Assembly (NCBI RefSeq): GCF_000184345.1 | Contig: NC_017583.1 | Coordinates: 1,054,001 to 1,118,000 of the forward strand | Length of the DNA: 64,000 bases | Direction of reading: 5' to 3' | Origin: Spirochaeta thermophila DSM 6578 | GTDB taxonomy: Bacteria; Spirochaetota; Spirochaetia; Winmispirales; Winmispiraceae | In this document: one piece after another, positions 17,890 through 25,804 of the stretch | How positions within the stretch are numbered: the stretch's first letter is position 1 | Layout: each line of letters starts with the position of its first letter | Translations under genes and position numbers: made by a program | Notes under the pieces: generated by a model | What the model saw: only the letters and a program-made list of their open reading frames with translations | The model's database searches: none | What the model was told of the DNA's origin: nothing

Positions 17890-18678
17890 ATGGATCTGGG
17901 TACGATACTTGGCGTCGTCGTGGGACTCGGACTCGTGGTCTTCGGTATTGTGGTGGCGGGGGTGCCACTCGGTGTGTACATGGACATCGCCTCGGTCCTC
18001 ATCGTGTTCGGCGGTTCGTTCGGAGCGATGCTCGTGGGAAACCCGCTCGCGCGGATACTGGGGATCATGCAGTACGTGTCACATGCCCTCAACGTCCCCA
18101 ACTGGCAGGAGGGGAGGGTGATCAACGACCTGGTGGCCTATGCCGAGCGGGCGAGACGGGAGGGACTCCTCGCCCTCGAAGACAACCTCGACGAGATCGA
18201 GGATGAGTTCATGCGGAAAGGGCTCCAGCTGGTGGTGGACGGGATCGATCCCGAGATCATAAAAACCGTGCTCTACACCGAGCTCAACGAAATGCAGTCC
18301 CGGCACGAGGTGGGGGCCAAGGTCTTCGACGACTGGTCCAAGATCGCGCCCGCCTTCGGGATGATAGGGACCCTCATCGGTCTCATCGCGATGCTCAAGA
18401 ACCTTGCAGGCGGGGATACCTCTGCGATCGGGCAGGGAATGGCCACCGCCCTCATCACCACGCTCTACGGCTCGCTCTTCGCGAACCTCTTCCTCATCCC
18501 TCTCAAGAACAAGCTCATGGACAGGGACCGGGACGAGACCCTGGTGAGGGAGATCATGATAGAGGGGATCCTCTCCATCCAGGCTGGAGACAATCCGAGG
18601 GTCCTCCTTGAGAAACTCCTCTCGTTCCTCCCGCCGAAGGAACGAGAGGCGGTCCGCCAGGAGGTGGGGAGGGACTAA
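17890..18678 (+). CDS. motA: Flagellar stator protein MotA
   Basis: A 262-residue proton- or sodium-channel stator subunit with four predicted transmembrane segments: two near the N-terminus (GTILGVVVGLGLVVFGIVVAG and IASVLIVFGGSFGAMLVGN) and two central (IAPAFGMIGTLIGLIAMLKNL and GMATALITTLYGSLFANLFLIPL). The cytoplasmic loop between the pairs (YAERARREGLLALEDNLDEIEDEFMRKGLQLVVDG) carries the charged FliG-interacting region. It is followed after 1 nt by motB. The coupling ion cannot be read from sequence alone. Confidence 0.96.
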   Translation: MDLGTILGVVVGLGLVVFGIVVAGVPLGVYMDIASVLIVFGGSFGAMLVGNPLARILGIMQYVSHALNVPNWQEGRVINDLVAYAERARREGLLALEDNLDEIEDEFMRKGLQLVVDGIDPEIIKTVLYTELNEMQSRHEVGAKVFDDWSKIAPAFGMIGTLIGLIAMLKNLAGGDTSAIGQGMATALITTLYGSLFANLFLIPLKNKLMDRDRDETLVREIMIEGILSIQAGDNPRVLLEKLLSFLPPKEREAVRQEVGRD

Positions 18679-18679
18679 G

Positions 18680-19411
18680 GTGGCGAAGGAGATGCAGAAA
18701 AAGAAGAAGTGTGACGAGGGGGCTCCCGACTACATGCTCACCTACGGTGACATGGTGACCCTTCTCCTCACCTTCTTCGTCATGATGTTCACCACTGCGA
18801 CGATCGACGGGTATCAGCTCAGACTCATCCTCTCCGCGTTCCCCGGGCTCGGGAGCCGGGAGGGAGGGAACACCCTCTCGGTGGGCCGTCTTGCCGAGCT
18901 CGGCAACACCGTGATGAGCCTTCCCTCCATGGAACGTGGGCGGGCCCTTGACCAGGCGAGGAAGAAGGCCATCTCGGCCTTCCAGCCCGAGATACGGGCC
19001 AAGACCGTGCGGGTGAAGCAGGATGAGCGGGGGCTTGTGATCACCCTGGCGGCCGACGCCTTCTTCAGGAGTGCGAGTGCCGAGCTCAACATAGAGGCCG
19101 CCCGGGAGACCCTCATAAAACTCTCCAATCTCCTCACCTCCCCGGAGCTGGAGGGGAGGAAGATCCGCATAGAGGGCCACACGGACGATGTGCCCACCGA
19201 TCCCGCGGGGCCGTGGCCCAGCAACTGGGAACTCTCCTCGGCGAGAGCCATCAACGTACTCCACTTTCTCTCCGACTACGGGGTGGACGAGAATCACTTC
19301 CAGGTGATGGGGCTCGCCGACACCGTACCCCTCGCAGACAACTCCACTCCCGAGGGGAGGGCCTACAACCGGAGGATCGACATAGTCATACTCTCGGAGG
19401 GACATCTGTAG
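18680..19411 (+). CDS. motB: Flagellar stator protein MotB
   Basis: A 243-residue MotB starting at GTG 18680. A basic N-terminus (MAKEMQKKKKCDEGAPDYMLT) precedes a single transmembrane helix in which Asp24 of YGDMVTLLLTFFVMMFT is the ion-binding residue. The plug region and an OmpA-like peptidoglycan-binding domain follow (KIRIEGHTDDVPTD...NWELSSARAINVLHFLSDYGV, about residues 155-235). It forms the stator with MotA. The gene is followed by a 54-nt AT-rich gap that contains a candidate promoter. Confidence 0.96.
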   Translation: MAKEMQKKKKCDEGAPDYMLTYGDMVTLLLTFFVMMFTTATIDGYQLRLILSAFPGLGSREGGNTLSVGRLAELGNTVMSLPSMERGRALDQARKKAISAFQPEIRAKTVRVKQDERGLVITLAADAFFRSASAELNIEAARETLIKLSNLLTSPELEGRKIRIEGHTDDVPTDPAGPWPSNWELSSARAINVLHFLSDYGVDENHFQVMGLADTVPLADNSTPEGRAYNRRIDIVILSEGHL

Positions 19412-19417
19412 AAAACC

Positions 19418-19446
19418 TTTTCAATTCTCTGATTTTCTGGTAGAAT
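19418..19446 (+). promoter_or_regulatory. Candidate sigma-70 promoter before fliL
   Basis: TTTTCA (19418-19423), 17 nt, TAGAAT (19441-19446), in one of the few AT-rich gaps of the flagellar operon. The -10 box lies in the 11-mer CTGGTAGAATT, which recurs before fliM. It would allow fliL and downstream genes to be made apart from the flgB promoter. Confidence 0.45.
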
Positions 19447-19465
19447 TTGAAGATAGGAGGGGAAG

Positions 19466-20008
19466 GTGAGCGACATCTTCGACGATGAAACGCAGGAACC
19501 CGGAGCCGTAGAGGCGGAATCGAAACAGGTGGGGTTCCTTCCCAGTATCGTGATCCAGATCCTCAAGTACGTGGCACTCGGGCTGCTCGCCACGGTCTTC
19601 GTGGTCACGGTGGTCATCATCACCTTGCGGGTCCTGAACGTCTCGAGCCAGTCGCAGAATCCTCCCGAGATTTCGCCCGAGTACCAGGCCGCCCCTCCCG
19701 TGCTCGCGTGGTACGAGATAGGAGAGATACGGGCTCGGACTTCGGACGAGGCCCAGTACACCCTGCTCGCGGTCGTCTACCTGGGCTACAAGGTGAACGA
19801 CAAGGCCCTTCAGACCGAACTCAACGAGCGGAGACCTTATCTGCGTGACCTCATCCGGAGGTTTTTCTCCTCCAAGCGGGCTGAGGAACTGCGCCCCCAG
19901 TACGAGGAGATGATAAAGGAAGAGCTCAAGGCCAAGATAAACGATGTCCTCACGAGTGGTATGGTGCAGGATATTGTATTCGATACCTTTACTCTGGTAG
20001 AATTCTAG
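19466..20008 (+). CDS. fliL: Flagellar basal-body associated protein FliL
   Basis: A 180-residue single-pass membrane protein. A transmembrane segment lies at about residues 26-52 (IVIQILKYVALGLLATVFVVTVVIITL). The periplasmic domain shows a FliL-like pattern ending RFFSSKRAEELRPQYEEMIKEELKAKINDVLTSGMVQDIVFDTFTLVEF. FliL supports stator function and, in spirochaetes, filament orientation. The start is GTG 19466 with AGGAGGGG upstream. Position between motB and fliM supports the call. Confidence 0.92.
   Translation: MSDIFDDETQEPGAVEAESKQVGFLPSIVIQILKYVALGLLATVFVVTVVIITLRVLNVSSQSQNPPEISPEYQAAPPVLAWYEIGEIRARTSDEAQYTLLAVVYLGYKVNDKALQTELNERRPYLRDLIRRFFSSKRAEELRPQYEEMIKEELKAKINDVLTSGMVQDIVFDTFTLVEF
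19974..20003 (+). promoter_or_regulatory. Candidate promoter at the fliL/fliM junction
   Basis: TTGTAT (19974-19979), 18 nt, TAGAAT (19998-20003), ending just before the fliL stop. The sequence CTGGTAGAATT at 19994-20004 repeats the one at 19436-19446. The -35 is weak, so this is tentative. Confidence 0.3.
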
Positions 20009-20036
20009 AAGGGATGACGGGAGGAGGGGAACGTAC

Positions 20037-21062
20037 ATGACCGAGGTCCTTTCGCAGGAAGAAATAGATCAGCTTCTCTCGGCGATCTCTGCTGGGGAGA
20101 TAGAAACGGAGGAAGTCCAGCGGATTCCCGAGCAGAGAAAGATAAAGATCTATGACTTCAAGCGGCCCGACAAGTTCTCGAAGGAGCAGATTCGTACCAT
20201 CTCGATCATGCACGAGACCTTCGCCCGTCTCACGACCACCTCTCTGAGCGCCCAGTTGCGAAGCCTCGTCCAGGTCCACGTGGCCTCGGTCGATCAGCTC
20301 ACCTATGAGGAGTTCATACGTTCCATCCCCAATCCCACCACGATAGGCATCATCAACATGGATCCCCTCAAGGGTTCCGCGATCCTCGAGATAGACCCCA
20401 CCATCACCTATTCCATCATAGACAGGCTTTTCGGGGGACCGGGGGACGGCTCGGTGGTCCCCCGGGATCGGGACCTTTCCGACATAGAGACCACGGTGAT
20501 GGAGGGGATCATGGTCCGCATCCTGGGGAACATGCGGGAGGCCTGGAGTCAGGTGATAGATCTGAGACCCAGACTCGGCCAGATCGATACCAACCCCCAG
20601 TTTGCCCAGATCGTTCCCCCCACGGAGATGGTGGTCCTGGTCACCCTCGAGACGAAGGTGGGGGACGTGGAGGGGATGATGAACTTCTGCATCCCCTACC
20701 TCACGATCGAGCCCATCATCTCCAAACTCTCGGCACAGTACTGGTATTCCTCGGTGAGAAAGGGCGGCACCACCGAGAACCTCGCGATCCTCAAGGAACG
20801 TATCTCCAGCGTCGAGGTGAACCTCGTGGTGGAGGTGGGTTCCATGAACCTGAAGATGCGGGACATCCTCAGCATTCAGAAGGGGGATGTCATCATGCTT
20901 CCCACGAGGGTGAAGGAGCCGCTCGTCCTCAAGATTGAGAACCGTCCCAAGTTCTACTGCAGGCCGGGGCGTGTCGGGAAAAAACTTGCAGTCCAGCTCG
21001 TGGAGAAGATCGAAGAGTCCCAGGAAGTCGAGGAGCTGACTGCGGAAGGAGAGGAACTATGA
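20037..21062 (+). CDS. fliM: Flagellar motor switch protein FliM
   Basis: A 341-residue C-ring protein. The N-terminal peptide LSQEEIDQLLSAI is the CheY-P binding motif. The CheC-like middle domain (SIMHETFARLTTTSLSAQLRSLVQVHVASVDQLTYEEFIRSIPNPTTIGI...) carries the FliG-binding region, and the C-terminal SpoA domain (VEVNLVVEVGSMNLKMRDILSIQKGDVIMLPTRVKEPLVL) binds FliN. ATG 20037 follows GGAGGGG. The stop overlaps the next gene by four bases, giving coupled synthesis of two C-ring proteins. Confidence 0.97.
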   Translation: MTEVLSQEEIDQLLSAISAGEIETEEVQRIPEQRKIKIYDFKRPDKFSKEQIRTISIMHETFARLTTTSLSAQLRSLVQVHVASVDQLTYEEFIRSIPNPTTIGIINMDPLKGSAILEIDPTITYSIIDRLFGGPGDGSVVPRDRDLSDIETTVMEGIMVRILGNMREAWSQVIDLRPRLGQIDTNPQFAQIVPPTEMVVLVTLETKVGDVEGMMNFCIPYLTIEPIISKLSAQYWYSSVRKGGTTENLAILKERISSVEVNLVVEVGSMNLKMRDILSIQKGDVIMLPTRVKEPLVLKIENRPKFYCRPGRVGKKLAVQLVEKIEESQEVEELTAEGEEL

Positions 21063-22111
21063 GTGATGGTTCCCTTACACAGGAAGAGATCGATGCCCTT
21101 CTCCAGGGAAGCGTGAACTTCTCGACGCCCGAGGGGGGGCCTGCCCCTTCGTTGTCCCCCGAGGAACTCCGGAAGTTCAGGGCGCTCCTGCAGAACACCG
21201 TGGCCTCGCAGGCGGCCAATCTCTCCATGCTCACGGGGAAACAGGTGGAGGTCCAGCCTCCGGAGGTGAAGGCGGTCCAGGCGGAGACCTTCATACGAGG
21301 GCTCCCGGAGCAGGTGGTGAAGGTGGACATACCGTTCACCGAGGGTACGAGAGCTGCTCACGGGTATGTGCTCGACAGGGAGGTGTCCACCCTCATCGCC
21401 GGCCTGCTCATGGGACAGGAGAACGTGGAGCTCACCGAGGCCGCCGTCTCCGCCCTTCAGGAGGGGCTTTCCCAGATGAACGGGCCAGTGGTCACCTCGC
21501 TGGGTGACGTGTCGGGGATGACCATCCTGACCGCCCCTGCGCAGGGAGCCGAATTTTCCAGGGATCAGTTGAATCTCGACGTCCCGGAGGTCGTAACGGC
21601 GGAGTATCCGGTGGTCATCGACGGGGTTGGGCACAAGGTGATCGAATTCTTCGACGTCCCATTCGTGCGATCTCTGGTGAATCCCTCTCGACCTTCTCCC
21701 TCTCAACCTGCAAACCAGGCTTCTACTTCTGCACAGGGGGCTACCATGGCGCAGTCACAGGGACAACCAACGGTCTGGGGGCCGGGAGCTCCTCAGGTCC
21801 AGCAGGTGCAGTTTCCCTCGTTTCCGGAGGGGGCCCTTGGTCCCGAACAGCAGGCGAACATCTCGCTCCTCATGGATGTATACATGGAGCTCACGGTGGA
21901 GCTCGGGAGGACCAAGAAGATGGTGAAGGAAATCCTCGCCATGGGCGAGGGGACGATCATCGAGCTCGACAAACTGGCCGGTGAGCCGGTTGACATACTC
22001 GTGAATCACAAGCTCATTGCACGTGGTGAAGTGGTGGTCATAGACGAGAACTTCGGTGTGCGGGTCACGGAGATCATATCACCGCTGGAGCGTCTCAATG
22101 AGCTGACGTAG
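21059..22111 (+). CDS. fliN: Flagellar motor switch protein FliN/FliY
   Basis: A 350-residue switch protein, much longer than the roughly 140-residue FliN of enterobacteria. It has an N-terminal CheY-binding-like peptide (SLTQEEIDALLQGS), a divergent CheC/FliY-like middle region (about 35-200), a Pro/Ser/Gln-rich linker (about 205-255) and the FliN SpoA domain (LLMDVYMELTVELGRTKKMVKEILAMGEGTIIELDKLAGEPVDILVNHKLIARGEVVVIDENFGVRV). The layout resembles FliY of Gram-positives. No CheC phosphatase motif could be confirmed by eye, so fliN is used as the symbol. Confidence 0.92.
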   Translation: MSDGSLTQEEIDALLQGSVNFSTPEGGPAPSLSPEELRKFRALLQNTVASQAANLSMLTGKQVEVQPPEVKAVQAETFIRGLPEQVVKVDIPFTEGTRAAHGYVLDREVSTLIAGLLMGQENVELTEAAVSALQEGLSQMNGPVVTSLGDVSGMTILTAPAQGAEFSRDQLNLDVPEVVTAEYPVVIDGVGHKVIEFFDVPFVRSLVNPSRPSPSQPANQASTSAQGATMAQSQGQPTVWGPGAPQVQQVQFPSFPEGALGPEQQANISLLMDVYMELTVELGRTKKMVKEILAMGEGTIIELDKLAGEPVDILVNHKLIARGEVVVIDENFGVRVTEIISPLERLNELT

Positions 22112-22144
22112 CGACTACTTCATACTGGGAGGGGAACAGAACAG

Positions 22145-22783
22145 ATGAAGTCTCATCCGATCCATGTGAAGCGACTGATAGGTGGTATAGTAGCAACGCT
22201 GATCTTCACTACGACCTTTCTCCCTGCACAGGAGACGACCACTCCTCCCCCGGCCCCCCAGGAGGTTTCCGAATCGGAACTCGTCTTTCCCTCTGAGGCG
22301 CCCGAGGTGGGAGAGACCGGGGGTGGCGCACCTTCTCCTCAACCTGTGGTGGGCTTCACCCTCTGGGATGGCGTCCGGATGCTCCTTCTGCTCGGGGTGG
22401 TGCTCGCAGCCATATACGCGGTGTTCTACTTCCTTCGGAAGATGAGTGTCGCCCGCGGGAGCGGGGAGGATCTCATCAGAGTGGTGGACACCAGGGTCCT
22501 CCAGGGGACCCGTGCGGTTCATGTGATCGGGGTGGGGAACAGCTATTTCCTCGTGGGGTCGAGTGAGAACGGTGTGACGCTCATCGCCCGAATCGAGGAG
22601 AAGGAGACCCTCGACCGGATAGAGCTCATCGCCTCCAGGCAGGAGACGGGGCGAGGAGGGCGTTTCTCCGATTTCCTCGACCGTCTCTTCCCGCCGAAGC
22701 ATCCTGCATCTTCGGAGGAGGGGCCGGCTCCCCGGGCGATGACCTTTCTCGAGAAACAGAGAGAGAGGTTGAAACGGCTGTGA
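22145..22783 (+). CDS. fliO: Flagellar biosynthesis protein FliO (FliZ in spirochaete/Bacillus usage)
   Basis: A 212-residue protein with an N-terminal signal-like segment (about residues 10-30), a short periplasmic Pro-rich part, one transmembrane helix (about 78-100, GVRMLLLLGVVLAAIYAVFYFLRK) and a cytoplasmic domain with LIRVVDTRVLQGTRAVHVIGVGNSYFLVGSSENGVTLIARI, the FliO family core. FliO helps assemble the FliP export gate. ATG 22145 has GGGAGGGG upstream. The stop overlaps the fliP GTG start. Confidence 0.88.
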   Translation: MKSHPIHVKRLIGGIVATLIFTTTFLPAQETTTPPPAPQEVSESELVFPSEAPEVGETGGGAPSPQPVVGFTLWDGVRMLLLLGVVLAAIYAVFYFLRKMSVARGSGEDLIRVVDTRVLQGTRAVHVIGVGNSYFLVGSSENGVTLIARIEEKETLDRIELIASRQETGRGGRFSDFLDRLFPPKHPASSEEGPAPRAMTFLEKQRERLKRL

Positions 22784-23556
22784 AACGGATAGGGTTCCTC
22801 GTCGTGTTCATGCTCGTCCTTCCGGGTCCGCTCGGGCTCGTGGCGCAATTGGGTCCTGAAGAGGACCAAGCACTCAATATCCCCTTCGTCGATCTCACCA
22901 TCCGCGAGCCTCAGAGCGATCAGGAGGTGGCGCTCTCCATCCAGCTCCTCCTCCTGCTTACGATACTCACCCTTGCCCCGTCCATCCTCGTCCTTACCAC
23001 CTCGTTCTTGAGGATCGCCCTGGTGTTGGACTTCATCCGAAGGGCCCTCGGTCTGCAGCAGGTGCCGCCCACACAGGTGCTCATGGGGATCTCCCTCTTT
23101 CTCACACTGTTCGTGATGTGGCCCACGTTCCAGGAGGTGTACGACGATTCCTTCGTCCCTCTCTCGAGGGGAGAGATAGATGTAGAGGAGGCCTACGGCA
23201 GGGCGGTCGGCCCTTTGAGGATTTTCATGTACCGGCAGATGCAGAACAACGTGGAGCCCATACGACTCTTCATGCGGATGAGCGGTCTTCCCAGGCCCGA
23301 TACCCTGGCGGATGTGCCCACCCACATCCTCATCCCTGCCTTCATCCTCCATGAGCTGACCGTGGCCTTCAAGATAGGGATCATACTCTATATCCCCTTT
23401 ATCATCATCGACATGGTGGTCGCTTCGACCCTCATGTCGATGGGGATGATCATGCTCCCGCCGGTGATGATCTCCTTCCCGTTCAAGCTGCTCCTCTTCG
23501 TACTCGTGGACGGGTGGACGCTCATCACACAGCAGTTGCTCGGAAGTTTCGTCTGA
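22780..23556 (+). CDS. fliP: Flagellar export gate protein FliP
   Basis: A 258-residue polytopic protein of the flagellar type III export gate. It starts with a cleavable-looking signal peptide (GFLVVFMLVLPGPLGLVAQ). The diagnostic FliP stretches are present: LTILTLAPSILVLTTSFLRIALVLDFIRRALGLQQ and the C-terminal IDMVVASTLMSMGMIMLPPVMISFPFKLLLFVLVDGWTL. The start is GTG 22780, overlapping fliO. fliQ follows after 11 nt. Confidence 0.97.
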   Translation: MKRIGFLVVFMLVLPGPLGLVAQLGPEEDQALNIPFVDLTIREPQSDQEVALSIQLLLLLTILTLAPSILVLTTSFLRIALVLDFIRRALGLQQVPPTQVLMGISLFLTLFVMWPTFQEVYDDSFVPLSRGEIDVEEAYGRAVGPLRIFMYRQMQNNVEPIRLFMRMSGLPRPDTLADVPTHILIPAFILHELTVAFKIGIILYIPFIIIDMVVASTLMSMGMIMLPPVMISFPFKLLLFVLVDGWTLITQQLLGSFV

Positions 23557-23567
23557 GGAGGTGAGAG

Positions 23568-23837
23568 ATGGGACTGGGAGAGGCGATCTATTTGCTCAGG
23601 AGCGGGATCTACGAACTCATCGTGATAGCGGCGCCCCTCCTCCTGGTGGGTATGCTGGTGGGCCTCATCGTGTCGATCTTCCAGGCCACCACCTCCATCC
23701 AGGAGCAGACCCTCACCTTCGTCCCCAAGATCCTCGCCATACTCCTGGTGCTCCTCCTGCTCGGCCCGTGGATGCTCTCTTCTCTCTCCCAGTTCACGGT
23801 CCATCTCTTCCAGATGATCCCGGAGATGGGAGGATAG
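23568..23837 (+). CDS. fliQ: Flagellar export gate protein FliQ
   Basis: An 89-residue protein with two transmembrane hairpin helices (GIYELIVIAAPLLLVGMLVGLIVSIFQATTSIQEQTLTFVPKILAILLVLLLLGPWML), the standard FliQ form. It packs around the FliP-FliR core of the export gate. A near-perfect GAGGAGGTGAG Shine-Dalgarno precedes ATG 23568. Confidence 0.97.
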   Translation: MGLGEAIYLLRSGIYELIVIAAPLLLVGMLVGLIVSIFQATTSIQEQTLTFVPKILAILLVLLLLGPWMLSSLSQFTVHLFQMIPEMGG

Positions 23838-23849
23838 AGGAGGTGACGG

Positions 23850-24632
23850 GTGTTCACTGATCTTGTCGTCCGTGCCGAGGTCTTTCTCCTGGTGTTCGCA
23901 CGGGTGTTCACTCTTCTTGCGATCAGTCCTCTTTTCTCCTCCTCGGGTATTCCCGGTATTGCCCGGGTGGGACTCGCCTTTTTTACGAGTGCTGCGGTCT
24001 TCCCCTGGGCCTCGTCTCTCTACACCATACCGGAGACCGGTTTGGGATATGCGTTTCTCCTTCTGGGTGAGGTGCTCGTGGGACTCATCACCGGCTTTTT
24101 CGTACTGCTCTACTTTTCGCTCTTCCAGATCGCGGGTGAATTCTTCGGTTTCCAGATGGGCTTCAACGCCGCCTCGGTCTACGACCCTCTCTCCCAGGAG
24201 GAGCTCCCCCTCATGGGGCAGGTCATGAGCAACGTGGCGGTGCTCGTGTTCCTCGTGACCGGCGGGTTCCTCAAGTTCTTCCTCTCGGGAGTCTACTATT
24301 CGATCAAGGCCTTCCGATCCGCGGACATCCTCGTCTACAGGGAGGATCTTTTCGATGTCTTCCTTCATGGGCTTGCGGGTATCTTCCAGTACGCATTCGT
24401 CCTTGCCCTTCCGCTCATCTCGGTGCTCCTTCTCGTCTCCGTGAGCATGGGCCTGCTCGGAAAGGCCGCCCCCCAGATGAATCTCCTGCTCATGGGATTT
24501 CCCATCTCCATCGGGGTGGGGTTCATCCTCCTCCTGGTGGTCCTGCCTTTCGTGGCGGAGATGATGAGCAGGATATTCGACTACATGTTCTATGCCCTGG
24601 TGGAACTTTTCTCGCCGGGAGGTGGTTCATGA
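23850..24632 (+). CDS. fliR: Flagellar export gate protein FliR
   Basis: A 260-residue polytopic membrane protein of the export gate, with the FliR hallmarks VFARVFTLLAISPLFSSSGIPGIARVGLAFF, LGEVLVGLITGFFVLLYFSLFQIAGEFFGFQMGFNAASVYDP and QMNLLLMGFPISIGVGFILLLVVLP. Start GTG 23850 is preceded by AGGAGGTGA. The stop overlaps the flhB start by four bases; FliR and FlhB function together and are fused in some bacteria. Confidence 0.96.
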   Translation: MFTDLVVRAEVFLLVFARVFTLLAISPLFSSSGIPGIARVGLAFFTSAAVFPWASSLYTIPETGLGYAFLLLGEVLVGLITGFFVLLYFSLFQIAGEFFGFQMGFNAASVYDPLSQEELPLMGQVMSNVAVLVFLVTGGFLKFFLSGVYYSIKAFRSADILVYREDLFDVFLHGLAGIFQYAFVLALPLISVLLLVSVSMGLLGKAAPQMNLLLMGFPISIGVGFILLLVVLPFVAEMMSRIFDYMFYALVELFSPGGGS

Positions 24633-25792
24633 TGAGGCAGACCGCCCTCGAGGCGATGTGGCAAGAGGATGCCGCTTCCATCTCCCGTTTCGTACACGTG
24701 CACCTCCAATGGTTCGCGGCGGAGGACGAGGGGCGAACCGAGGAACCCACCGAGCACAAGATCCGCAAGGCACGCGAAGAGGGGAAGGTGGCCAAGACAC
24801 CCGAGCTCCCCTCCACCTTGGTGATGCTCTTCACCCTCATCACACTGGCCCTCCTCTCTTCCTACCTGTTCTCCACTATGGTCTCGATGTTCCAGACCTT
24901 CTTCTCGAGCATCTCTTCTCCGGAGCCCACCCATACCGGCAGGTTCTTCGTCCTGTTCCTCCAGTTTTTCCTCAAACTCACGCTTCCCTTCTTCGTGGTC
25001 GCCCTGTTTGCCGGAGTGGCGGGAAACGTGCTCCAGGTCGGATTCCTCTTCACGGTGAAACCCATCACCCCCGATCTCCAGCGCATCGTTCCCAACTTCT
25101 CCCGGTTCGCCAAGAGAGTGCTCTTCTCGACGGAAGCCCTCTTCAACCTGGGTAAGACGATCCTCAAGGTGGCCGCGATAGGGTTCCTCGCCTATCTCAA
25201 TATCCGGATGGAGCTTCCACGGCTCGTGAACCTCCTCCGTGTTCCGCTCCTCCAGGGGATCAGGTTCCTGGGTGCGCTCGTGTTCCGGATCCTCTTCGAG
25301 GCCACGGTGGTCTTCCTCGCCATCTCGATCGTGGACTACCTCTTCCAGAGACGGCAACACCTCGAGTCCCTCAAGATGTCCCGGGAGGAATTGAAGGAGG
25401 AACGGAAGATGTACGAAGGGGATCCCCTCGTGAAGAGCCGTCTCCGACAGAGGATGAGGGAGATCCTCACCAGGAACATGATCCGCCGGGTGCCGGAGGC
25501 CGATGTGGTCATCACCAACCCCACCCACTACGCCGTGGCGCTCGAGTACGAACGGGCGAGGATGGAGGCGCCCACGGTGGTGGCCAAAGGAGCGGACGAA
25601 CTCGCCCTCCGGATGCGGGCCATCGCGAGGGAACACGGAGTCCCTCTGGTCGAGAACAGACCCCTCGCGCGGGCCCTCTACCAGGACGTGGAGGTGGGTG
25701 ATACCATCCCGGAACAGTACTACGCCGTGGTGGCGACCATTCTCGCGAAGGTGTACGCCGTGGATGCCCGCCGGCGGGAGAAGGTGATGTAA
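24629..25792 (+). CDS. flhB: Flagellar export substrate-specificity switch FlhB
   Basis: A 387-residue FlhB. After an N-terminal extension of about 38 residues comes LQWFAAEDEGRTEEPTEHKIRKAREEGKVAKTPEL, the usual FlhB beginning, then four transmembrane helices and the cytoplasmic domain. The autocleavage site NPTH is intact in VVITNPTHYAVALEYER near residues 293-300. It switches export from hook to filament subunits. The ATG overlaps the fliR stop. Confidence 0.96.
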   Translation: MMRQTALEAMWQEDAASISRFVHVHLQWFAAEDEGRTEEPTEHKIRKAREEGKVAKTPELPSTLVMLFTLITLALLSSYLFSTMVSMFQTFFSSISSPEPTHTGRFFVLFLQFFLKLTLPFFVVALFAGVAGNVLQVGFLFTVKPITPDLQRIVPNFSRFAKRVLFSTEALFNLGKTILKVAAIGFLAYLNIRMELPRLVNLLRVPLLQGIRFLGALVFRILFEATVVFLAISIVDYLFQRRQHLESLKMSREELKEERKMYEGDPLVKSRLRQRMREILTRNMIRRVPEADVVITNPTHYAVALEYERARMEAPTVVAKGADELALRMRAIAREHGVPLVENRPLARALYQDVEVGDTIPEQYYAVVATILAKVYAVDARRREKVM

Positions 25793-25804
25793 AGGGAGGC
25801 TGCT

